A stretch of 8,060 nt of DNA from DATLYH01 sp035575035 (GTDB taxonomy: Bacteria; Planctomycetota; Planctomycetia; Gemmatales; Gemmataceae), in contig DATLYH010000035.1 in the NCBI GenBank assembly GCA_035575035.1, forward strand, positions 1 through 8,060, in the 5' to 3' direction. The notes beneath the pieces were generated by a model, which was not told where the DNA came from, searched no databases, and saw only the letters and a list, made by a program, of their open reading frames with translations. Within the stretch, counting starts at the first letter, position 1, and each line of letters opens with the position of its first letter. Made by a program: the position numbers and the translations under genes. Of this stretch, positions 1-5,040 are shown in pieces.

Positions 1-556
1 CGGCGGTCGGCTCCTCGACGACGGCGTCGTTGCCCAGCGAGGCGATCCGGCCGCCGACAAAGACAACCCCCTCGTACATAGAGTCGGCCAGGGCGTCGCC
101 GGCGTCGCCGCAGACAATGATCCGCCCCTTCTGCATCATGAAGCCGGCCATGTAACCGACGCTGCCGCCGACCAGCAGCGTGCCCCCCTTCATCGACACA
201 CCGGCCCGGGCTGCCGCGTCGCCGCGCACCACCACCGTGCCGCCGCGGATTGACGCTGCCACGCCGCTGCCGGCACTGCCGTCGATGATCACGGTCCCGC
301 TCATCATTGACTCGGCCGTCCCCCAGCCGGCGCTGCCGCGCACCTCGACATGGCCACCGTCCATCATGCCGGCGCAGTAGTAGCCGACGCTCCCCTCGAA
401 AACGATGCGCACCGGCTGAAGCAGAGCGACCGCGAGATTGTGGCGAGCGTCGGGATGGAGCACACGCAGTTCGCGGTGGCCGGCGGCAATCGCCTGCCGC
501 AGCTCGCGGTTGATCTGGCGGGTGGTCTTGCCGGTGCAGTCACAGATGAAGGTCAA
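1..556 (-). CDS. GXGXG beta-helix subunit of a split glutamate synthase-like enzyme (GlxC/MgsB type), C-terminus off window
   Basis: Reading the minus strand from a TTG at 556-554 gives 185 codons with no stop up to the left edge. After an N-terminal segment of about 50 residues, residues 55-170 form repeating Gly-rich turns (EGSVGYYCAG, RGSAGWGTAESMMSGT, DGSAGSG, RGDAAARAGVSMKGG, GGSVGYMAGFMMQKG, CGDAGDALADSMYEG). This is the right-handed beta-helix of the GltB C-terminal domain, found as a stand-alone protein in GlxC, in MgsB of N-methylglutamate synthase and, distantly, in formylmethanofuran dehydrogenase subunit C. In the family this domain is mainly structural and helps channel ammonia. 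The TTG start is chosen because an in-frame TAG lies 15 codons upstream and a GAGGGG ribosome site (complement of 564-569) sits 7 bases before it. It follows the amidotransferase gene by 69 bases on the same strand, so the two are probably co-transcribed. Whether the product is glutamate, N-methylglutamate or something else cannot be read from this domain. Confidence 0.88.
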   Translation of the reverse strand, partial: MTFICDCTGKTTRQINRELRQAIAAGHRELRVLHPDARHNLAVALLQPVRIVFEGSVGYYCAGMMDGGHVEVRGSAGWGTAESMMSGTVIIDGSAGSGVAASIRGGTVVVRGDAAARAGVSMKGGTLLVGGSVGYMAGFMMQKGRIIVCGDAGDALADSMYEGVVFVGGRIASLGNDAVVEEPTA

Positions 557-563
557 GATAGCG

Positions 564-569
564 CCCCTC
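564..569 (-). promoter_or_regulatory. Ribosome binding site supporting a TTG start
   Basis: The minus strand reads GAGGGG, then 7 bases, then TTG. No ATG or GTG lies between the upstream in-frame stop and this TTG, so this site decides the start of the GXGXG gene. Confidence 0.6.
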
Positions 570-625
570 GGTTCAGCGATACTCTGGCGAAGCGCCTGCT
601 AAACAAACCCAGGTCTCAGATAATC

Positions 626-1540
626 TTATCGGAAGGACAGCGCGGTTTGCGGCACTTGCCAGATCGCTATCGTCCCCGGTGCCGGCTCCCGCGCGGTGAA
701 GTCCCGGCCGAGCGCCTGCCGCAGGGCAATCTCCTCCGTGGCGACAGCGACAAAATCGTCGGTCTCGGCCACGACCAGCGGCTTGAAACCAAAGCGGTCC
801 TTGACATAGGCCAGGCAGTCGGCGGTGGCCGCCAGGTAGCTGAAGGAGCCGTCGAAGTCGTCGAGCGACGACCGCAGCGCATCAGCCAGCGACAACCCGG
901 CGGCCAGACGGTCGCGCAGATAAACGCCGATCACCTCAGAATCGTTCTCGGTGTAGAAGCGGTAGCCGCGCTGCTCATACCGGCGGCGCAGTTTGTGGTA
1001 GTTGGTGATGTGGCCGTTGTGGACGGTCGCCAGATCAGGCACGCCGTGGGCCCAGAACGGCTGCGAGTGGCTGAGGTCAACCCGGCTCTCCGTGGACAAG
1101 CGCGTGTGGCCGATGCCGTGGGTGCCGCCCATCCGGGAGACCTGGTAAGTTGCTTCGAGCTGTGCCGGCGAGCCGACCTGTTTAACGATCTCCAGCCGGC
1201 GGCCGAGGCTGACAATCTCGGTAAGAGGGATCTTCGAGAGGAGGGTCTGTTCGAGGGTCTGCGGGTCCGCGCTGTCGTCCACCTCGACGCGCAGGTAAGT
1301 GCCGGTAGTCTGGTATCGCCGGACGGTGCAGATCTGGCGCAGGGCGTCGAGGACTGGGGCGCTCGCCGCTTCGCCGCCAAGTTTTATCTGAAGTACCCAG
1401 CACGGCCGCGGCGGGCCGAACACCGCGACGCCCGCCGAGTCCGGCCCACGGCAGGAGAGGGCCTGCAACATGTCGAGCAGGACCTGGCCGACGGGCCGTT
1501 GCAGTTCACGCTTGTCGAGAAAGCCGACGATGCCGCACAT
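626..1540 (-). CDS. Class II glutamine amidotransferase, glutamate synthase domain 1-like (GlxB/MgsA type)
   Basis: A 304-residue protein that would hydrolyse glutamine and pass ammonia to a partner synthase domain. The ATG at 1540 is chosen over a TTG four codons upstream because it places Cys2 directly after Met1 (MCGIVGF); Ntn amidotransferases need this Cys as the N-terminal nucleophile after Met removal. Other class II motifs are present: CRGPDSAG (30-37), GIGHTRLSTES (142-152), HNGHITN with the oxyanion Asn-Gly (174-180), TENDSE (197-202), DGSFSY (230-235) and DRFGFKPL (248-255). The length fits a stand-alone glutaminase domain and is far shorter than full GltB or than GlmS, which would carry SIS domains. 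A GAGAGG lies 4 bases before the ATG. The downstream GXGXG gene on the same strand supports a three-part GlxBCD or MgsABC layout, with the FMN subunit expected past the left edge. PurF or AsnB are less likely because no phosphoribosyltransferase or synthetase domain follows. Confidence 0.9.
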   Translation of the reverse strand: MCGIVGFLDKRELQRPVGQVLLDMLQALSCRGPDSAGVAVFGPPRPCWVLQIKLGGEAASAPVLDALRQICTVRRYQTTGTYLRVEVDDSADPQTLEQTLLSKIPLTEIVSLGRRLEIVKQVGSPAQLEATYQVSRMGGTHGIGHTRLSTESRVDLSHSQPFWAHGVPDLATVHNGHITNYHKLRRRYEQRGYRFYTENDSEVIGVYLRDRLAAGLSLADALRSSLDDFDGSFSYLAATADCLAYVKDRFGFKPLVVAETDDFVAVATEEIALRQALGRDFTAREPAPGTIAIWQVPQTALSFR

Positions 1541-1877
1541 GATGCCTCTCAAATGATTAACATGGATAGTAGCGTTGCTGCCGTGGACAGCTCGTGGATT
1601 CCCACCCGGTCAGGATGGTCCAACAGGGGGAGCAACGCGGTTACCTGACCAACTGACCGAGGGCATACGCCACCTGTTCAGCCGCATCGTTGCTCGGCGA
1701 CTACCGAGACTCCATCGGCAAGGAGGGCGGTCGGGAGCAAACCTGAAAGTATCATTGTCGCTGCCAAGGCCCGTCATGGTCAACAGTTGGCCGCAGCGGC
1801 AGCTGCTTGATCGGGAAGGGAGCGTGCGGCCAGCAGCGGGGGTGACGCCGAGGGGAGCGAGTTGTTAGCATGGCTGC
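1541..1877. other. Divergent intergenic region, no gene recognised
   Basis: This 337-base stretch separates the minus-strand amidotransferase from the plus-strand sigma-54 activator fragment. I see no convincing coding frame in it. It contains two short dyads: CTCGG-6-CCGAG at 1693-1708, and GGTCAAC-A-GTTGGCC at 1778-1792, which pairs fully apart from one G-T wobble and could be an operator. For the amidotransferase operon no minus-strand -35/-10 pair of good quality could be placed; AT-richer hexamers near 1556-1571 are possible -10 boxes but lack a matching -35. Confidence 0.5.
1842..1871 (+). promoter_or_regulatory. Candidate promoter directly abutting the sigma-54 activator fragment
   Basis: GTGACG (1842-1847, 4 of 6 to TTGACA) is followed after 18 bases by TAGCAT (1866-1871, 4 of 6 to TATAAT). 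The -10-like box ends 6 bases before the ATG at 1878, so a transcript would start at or next to the start codon. The match is moderate and by eye only. Confidence 0.3.
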
Positions 1878-2363
1878 ATGGAGATTCATTTGTGCCCCGG
1901 GTGCAGGGAACGGGACGCCCGCATCGCTGAACTACAGGCGCGGCTGGCCGAGTTGGAGCGCTTTCAGCGCGAGACGGCCTACCTCCGGGACGAGGCTCGG
2001 GCCGAGCGCGACCTCCGTCCGCTGACCGGCGAAAGCCCGGCGATGAAGGCCGTGCGCCGGGCGATCCAACAAGTCGCCCAGACCGACAGTACTGTCTTGA
2101 TCCTCGGCGAGACCGGCACGGGGAAGGAGTTGGTCGCCCGAGCCATCCATCAGCTTAGCCCGCGCCGGGAGCGCCTCTTGGTGGCCGTCAATTGTGCCGC
2201 CCTGGCGCCGGGGGTCGTGGCCAGCGAGCTGTTCGGCCACGAGCAGGGGGCCTTATTCATTCCACTCAACGCCGAGCGGGTGGCGGTTCTGAAGGGGATC
2301 GGCGGCAACATCACGGAAAAGCAAGAGCCGAAGGAAGGCCCCGGCTGTCGGGGCCGGGGGTGA
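1878..2363 (+). pseudogene. Sigma-54-dependent activator (AAA+), truncated within the GAFTGA loop
   Basis: The frame codes for 161 residues. Residues 1-10 carry a CPGC pair, followed by a charged, probably coiled-coil stretch (about 11-45, ARIAELQARLAELERF). From about residue 52 it matches the sigma-54 interaction AAA+ domain: LTGESPAMKAVRRAI, the Walker A GETGTGKELVARAIHQLS, the VNCAAL strand and SELFGHEQGA. At residue 125 (base 2253) similarity stops: the expected GAFTGA loop, which contacts sigma-54, reads GALFIP, and a 36-residue unrelated tail rich in Lys, Glu and Gly follows. Walker B, the sensor regions and the C-terminal Fis-type helix-turn-helix are all absent, and I do not see them in another frame before the next gene. 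A complete activator of this type is about 300-500 residues. The protein could not hydrolyse ATP or remodel sigma-54 holoenzyme, so this is probably a deletion remnant; a small regulatory fragment is possible but unsupported. No Shine-Dalgarno lies at normal distance from the ATG. Confidence 0.75.
2337..2355 (+). other. GC-rich hairpin at the end of the truncated activator frame
   Basis: GGCCCCG (2337-2343) pairs perfectly with CGGGGCC (2349-2355) around a 5-base loop. No T-run follows, so it is not a classical intrinsic terminator. It ends just before the TGA of the truncated activator and could weaken read-through into the next gene. Confidence 0.4.
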
Positions 2364-2412
2364 CCGCGCCGAGAACGTGGATTTTACGGGATGATCCTCT
2401 GCTGGGCCGGGG

Positions 2413-2418
2413 TACAAT
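2413..2418 (+). promoter_or_regulatory. -10-like box just before the beta-CASP nuclease start
   Basis: TACAAT matches the sigma-70 -10 consensus at 5 of 6 positions and ends 7 bases before the ATG at 2426. No good -35 is seen at 16-18 bases upstream. Together with the absence of any purine-rich ribosome site, this suggests a leaderless transcript. Confidence 0.4.
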
Positions 2419-2425
2419 ACTTCTC

Positions 2426-3844
2426 ATGGCCCGCAAACACGAACCGCCCGCCGACCTGACTGTCACTTTCTGGGGTGCTGCCCGAACCGTCACCGGCTCG
2501 ATGCACCAGGTCGCTGTCGGCGGGCGGTCGTTGCTGCTGGACTGCGGCCTGTTCCAGGGGCACCGGGCCGAGGCTCGCCAGCGCAACCGGGAGTTTCCCT
2601 TCCGCCCCCGAGATATCGACGCGGTACTGCTCAGTCATGCTCACATCGACCATTGCGGCAACCTGCCCAACTTGGTCAAGCAGGGCTTCGCTGGATCCAT
2701 CTACTGCACTTCCGCCACCCGGGCCTTGGCGGCGGTGATGCTCGGCGACGCTGCCAAGATCCACGAGGAGGACGCCGCCTATCTCAATCGCCACCGAGAG
2801 AAGGGGGAACCGGAGGTTGAGCCGCTGTACAATGGCCGGGACGTATACCGGACCTTGCTCCGGCTCCAGGCAGTGCCGTATGACACCCCGGTGTCAATCG
2901 GTCCGGGACTGGAGGCGACATTTGTAGAGGCCGGCCATCTGCTCGGCTCGGCGATGATCAGCCTCCGGGCGGACGGGCCGGTTGGCGAGCGGCGGCTGAC
3001 GTTCACGGGCGACCTGGGCCGGCCAGCAGTGCCGATCTTGCGCGACCCGGCCCCGGTCCCGCCGGGCGATCTGATCATCAGCGAGAGCACCTACGGCGGC
3101 CACATCCACGAGCCGGTCGAGGAGACAGCGGAGCGGCTAGGCGAGGTGGTGCGGCGCACGGCCGAGCGCGGCGGCAAGCTGCTGATCCCGGCCTTCAGCG
3201 TCGGCCGCACCCAGACGATCGTTTACTTCCTGCACCAGTTGATCAACGCTGGCCGGCTGCCGGACCTGCCGATCTTTGTCGATAGCCCGATGGCGGCGCG
3301 GGCCACCGAGGTGTTCCGTGCCCATCCGGAATGCTTCGATGAAGCGACGCTGCGGCTGTTGGAGGAGCACCCCGAGCTGTTCGGCGAGCAGCACATCCGG
3401 TACATCGAAACGGTGGAAGAGAGTATTGCCCTGAACAGCCGGCGCGATCCGTGCGTGATCATCTCGGCCAGCGGCATGTGCGAAGCGGGCCGCATCCTGC
3501 ACCACTTGAAGCACAACATCGGCGACCCACGGAACACGATCCTGATCATCGGCTACCAGGCGGAGGGTACGCTGGGCCGGCGATTGGTGGAACGCCAACC
3601 GGTGGTGCGCATCCTGGGGCGGATGTATCCCCTAAATGCCGAGGTAGTGGTGCTCAACGGGCTGTCCAGCCACGCTGATCACGGCGACTTGCTGCGGAGC
3701 CTGAGCCCGCTGGCCGGAACGGCGCGGAAGGTGCGACTGGTGCACGGCGAGCCGGAGCGAGCAGCGGCCCTGGCCAAGGGGCTGCGGGCGGTCGGCTTCG
3801 CTGATGTGGCGGTCCCCGACCGAGGGGAGAGCGTGACGGTGTAA
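2426..3844 (+). CDS. Metallo-beta-lactamase fold, beta-CASP RNA nuclease (TTHA0252/CPSF-73-like)
   Basis: A 472-residue protein predicted to cut RNA in the cytoplasm using two zinc ions. The N-terminal LTVTFWGAARTVTGSMH (11-27) is the usual opening of bacterial beta-CASP RNA nucleases. Zinc motifs follow: SHAHIDH (70-76, the HxHxDH motif), GHLLGS (170-175), FTGDLGR (193-199) and a final His in VHGE (440). The beta-CASP cap lies between: SESTYGG (219-225, motif A acid), PAFSVGRTQTI (255-265), DSPMA (286-290), SASGMCEAGRILHHLKHNIG (347-366, containing motif B His) and SSHADHGDL (414-422, motif C His). All key residues are present and the length is typical, so it should be active. The ATG at 2426 is chosen because the family opening begins 10 residues later; the frame is open further upstream to a possible start at 2192, but that stretch is low-complexity Arg/Gly and overlaps the activator frame. 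A long palindrome begins 14 bases after the stop and may end the transcript. Confidence 0.93.
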   Translation: MARKHEPPADLTVTFWGAARTVTGSMHQVAVGGRSLLLDCGLFQGHRAEARQRNREFPFRPRDIDAVLLSHAHIDHCGNLPNLVKQGFAGSIYCTSATRALAAVMLGDAAKIHEEDAAYLNRHREKGEPEVEPLYNGRDVYRTLLRLQAVPYDTPVSIGPGLEATFVEAGHLLGSAMISLRADGPVGERRLTFTGDLGRPAVPILRDPAPVPPGDLIISESTYGGHIHEPVEETAERLGEVVRRTAERGGKLLIPAFSVGRTQTIVYFLHQLINAGRLPDLPIFVDSPMAARATEVFRAHPECFDEATLRLLEEHPELFGEQHIRYIETVEESIALNSRRDPCVIISASGMCEAGRILHHLKHNIGDPRNTILIIGYQAEGTLGRRLVERQPVVRILGRMYPLNAEVVVLNGLSSHADHGDLLRSLSPLAGTARKVRLVHGEPERAAALAKGLRAVGFADVAVPDRGESVTV

Positions 3845-3858
3845 GGGGGGGCGTGACA

Positions 3859-3916
3859 GGAAAATAGCAGGCACGCAGAGTACGGACGGCACACTCCGTG
3901 TGCCTGCTACTTTTCC
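3859..3916. repeat. Long imperfect palindrome, REP/MITE-like; possible terminator
   Basis: GGAAAA (3859-3864) plus a 17-base arm (3865-3881) pair with 3893-3909 plus TTTTCC (3911-3916). Within the 17-base arm there is one G-T wobble and one A-C mismatch; C3910 is bulged and the loop is 11 bases (3882-3892). The arms carry TAGCAGGCAC and its complement. This is far longer than a normal terminator stem, and it is nearly symmetric on both strands, as in REP elements or very short miniature inverted repeats. It lies 14 bases after the nuclease stop, so it could also end or stabilise that mRNA. No flanking direct repeat is evident. Dispersal in the genome cannot be tested from one window. Confidence 0.6.
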
Positions 3917-3927
3917 TCCCCGAACAC

Positions 3928-3956
3928 TTGACAAGGCCCTGTCATCCTGGGAGATT
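3928..3956 (+). promoter_or_regulatory. Candidate promoter with a perfect -35 and an overlapping dyad
   Basis: TTGACA (3928-3933) is a perfect -35. Seventeen bases later GAGATT (3951-3956) is a poor -10 (3 of 6), which suggests either a weak or an activated promoter. The -35 overlaps TGACA-6-TGTCA (3929-3944), an inverted repeat that could bind a regulator. Expected transcript start is near 3962. Confidence 0.4.
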
Positions 3957-3961
3957 AGAAC

Positions 3962-4056
3962 ATCGGAGAAGTGGAACTGCACGCGCTCCACTCTCTTTAC
4001 GACCTCTTCCTCGTTTCGACCCCGCGGGGTTTCCCCTCACTCCGCGGGGTGTTTTT
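3962..4056 (+). ncRNA. Candidate small RNA or structured 5' leader
   Basis: The stretch between the candidate promoter and a strong intrinsic terminator would make an RNA of about 95 bases. It begins with a hairpin in which GAG-bulge-AGTGGA (3966-3975) pairs with TCCACTCTC (3987-3995) around an 11-base loop; a pyrimidine-rich single-stranded stretch follows (about 3996-4018) and then the terminator. No known RNA family is recognised and no small reading frame with a ribosome site was found. It may be a free small RNA or the attenuated leader of the phosphodiesterase gene. Confidence 0.3.
4019..4056 (+). terminator. Strong intrinsic terminator upstream of the phosphodiesterase gene
   Basis: ACCCCGCGGGGT (4019-4030) pairs along its full 12 bases with ACTCCGCGGGGT (4039-4050), with a single G-T wobble, around an 8-base loop, and GTTTTT follows (4051-4056). 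Only 23 bases separate it from the ATG at 4080. It is 174 bases past the nuclease stop, after the palindrome, so it is an unusual place for that gene's terminator. Confidence 0.75.
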
Positions 4057-4072
4057 CTGCCCTGCCGGGCAG
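4057..4072 (+). promoter_or_regulatory. Hairpin covering the likely ribosome site of the phosphodiesterase gene
   Basis: CTGCCC (4057-4062) pairs with GGGCAG (4067-4072) around the loop TGCC. The only Shine-Dalgarno-like sequence before the ATG at 4080 is GCAGG (4069-4073), which lies in the 3' arm. If it forms, the hairpin would hide the ribosome site. Confidence 0.35.
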
Positions 4073-4079
4073 GTTCGCC

Positions 4080-5021
4080 ATGCCGCCGCTCTTCGACTTG
4101 CAGGGCCACCGCGGCGCCCGCGGCCTCCGGCCTGAAAACACGCTTCCCGCTTTCGAAACCGCCCTCGATCTGGGCGTGACCACAATCGAGACCGACGTTC
4201 ATCTGACCCGTGATGGTGTCCCCGTTCTTTGCCACGACGACCGCATCAGCGAGCGCCTCTGCCGGCTGATCCCAGGTGGGGCCGCTCCTGACCCCGCCAG
4301 CCGCCCCGCGATCCGCACCCTGACCCTGGCCCAAATGCGTGCCTACCGCGCTGACCGCAACCCAGAACCCGAACATCTGCCCGAGCAGGACCCAGGCGTG
4401 ACACCGCTGGCCCGTCTGTTCGCTGCCGCGCGCGGGATCGACCCCTATGCACCGCCGGCGCTGGCCGACCTGTTCGCCTTTGCCGCGGCATACCAGGGCG
4501 AGCCAGGCGCCCAGGCCGGCAAGACCGCTGCCCAGCGCGAACAAGCCCGGCGCGTCCGCTTTAACCTGGAGTTGAAGCGAATCCCCTACCGTCCGGAGGC
4601 GATCGGCGATACCTTTGACGGCGAGCGGCCCGGCCTGTTGGAGGAGCGCGTGGTGGAGGCCATCCGCAGTGCGGGGATGGTCGAGCGAACGGGGGTGTGC
4701 AGCTTCGACCACCGCTGCCTCCGCGCCCTGCGCCGGCTGGAGCCGCGGTTAAGGACGGCCGTTCTCATTTACAACACGGCCCCGGTGGCGCCGGCCGAGT
4801 TGGTCCGTCAGGCCGACGCCCACGCTTACGGCCCTGACTTCGAGTTCCTGGACGAACGACAGGTGCGGCAGCTGCACGCCGCGGGGGTGCCGGTGGTGCC
4901 CTGGACCGTCAACGAGGTGCGCGACATGGAGCGTCTGCTTGACTGGGGCGTGGACGGCATCGCCACGGACTATCCTGATCGGCTGGCGGCCCTATTGCGC
5001 CGGCGCGGCATCGAGTTCTGA
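4080..5021 (+). CDS. Glycerophosphodiester phosphodiesterase, cytosolic (UgpQ-like)
   Basis: A 313-residue enzyme predicted to hydrolyse deacylated phospholipids (glycerophosphodiesters) to glycerol-3-phosphate and an alcohol. The TIM-barrel catalytic residues are all present: GHRGARG with His10 and Arg11, PENTLPAF (18-25), ETDVHLTRDG with Glu37 and Asp39 as metal ligands, and VLCHD with the catalytic His52. Later barrel strands include FNLELKR (161-167), CSFDHRCLRAL (207-217), PWTVN (274-278) and DGIATDYPDRL (292-302). There is no signal peptide, which points to the cytoplasm. The ATG at 4080 is chosen because the HRG motif follows within ten residues, as in the family; the frame is open upstream to 3900 but that part crosses the terminator. 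The region between the catalytic His and NLELK (about 55-160) is longer than in E. coli UgpQ. The hydrolase gene follows after 19 bases, so the two are very probably co-transcribed. Confidence 0.93.
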   Translation: MPPLFDLQGHRGARGLRPENTLPAFETALDLGVTTIETDVHLTRDGVPVLCHDDRISERLCRLIPGGAAPDPASRPAIRTLTLAQMRAYRADRNPEPEHLPEQDPGVTPLARLFAAARGIDPYAPPALADLFAFAAAYQGEPGAQAGKTAAQREQARRVRFNLELKRIPYRPEAIGDTFDGERPGLLEERVVEAIRSAGMVERTGVCSFDHRCLRALRRLEPRLRTAVLIYNTAPVAPAELVRQADAHAYGPDFEFLDERQVRQLHAAGVPVVPWTVNEVRDMERLLDWGVDGIATDYPDRLAALLRRRGIEF

Positions 5022-5025
5022 AAAT

Positions 5026-5032
5026 GGGAGGA
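5026..5032 (+). promoter_or_regulatory. Ribosome binding site of the hydrolase gene
   Basis: GGGAGGA lies 8 bases before the ATG at 5041, a near-ideal site, and decides this start over in-frame codons upstream that would overlap the phosphodiesterase gene. Confidence 0.8.
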
Positions 5033-5040
5033 TTCCAACG

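Noticed and set aside
57..400. Repeating pattern in the DNA of the GXGXG gene considered as a tandem repeat or CRISPR-like array
   Set aside because: The periodicity comes from the Gly-rich beta-helix turns of the protein; DNA units are not conserved and there are no spacers.
350..1648. A 432-codon plus-strand open frame across the amidotransferase and GXGXG genes
   Set aside because: It is antisense to two genes with clear catalytic or structural motifs, shows no recognisable domain, and long antisense frames are common in GC-rich DNA.
1575..1868. 97-codon plus-strand frame in the intergenic region
   Set aside because: No recognisable motif, no good ribosome site and low-information Arg/Pro-rich composition; more likely chance.
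2337..2355. GC-rich hairpin considered as an intrinsic terminator
   Set aside because: There is no T-run after the stem, so I list it only as a hairpin.
2192..2425. Upstream extension of the beta-CASP nuclease frame by 78 codons
   Set aside because: The extension is Arg/Gly-rich low-complexity sequence, overlaps the activator frame, and the family's normal N-terminus begins right after the ATG at 2426.
3900..4079. Upstream extension of the phosphodiesterase frame by 60 codons
   Set aside because: It would run through a strong intrinsic terminator and hairpins, and the HRG motif would lie far from the N-terminus; the ATG at 4080 fits the family.
3942..4712. 256-codon minus-strand frame opposite the phosphodiesterase gene
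   Set aside because: Antisense to a gene with all catalytic motifs; no recognisable domain, no ribosome site, GC-driven open frame.
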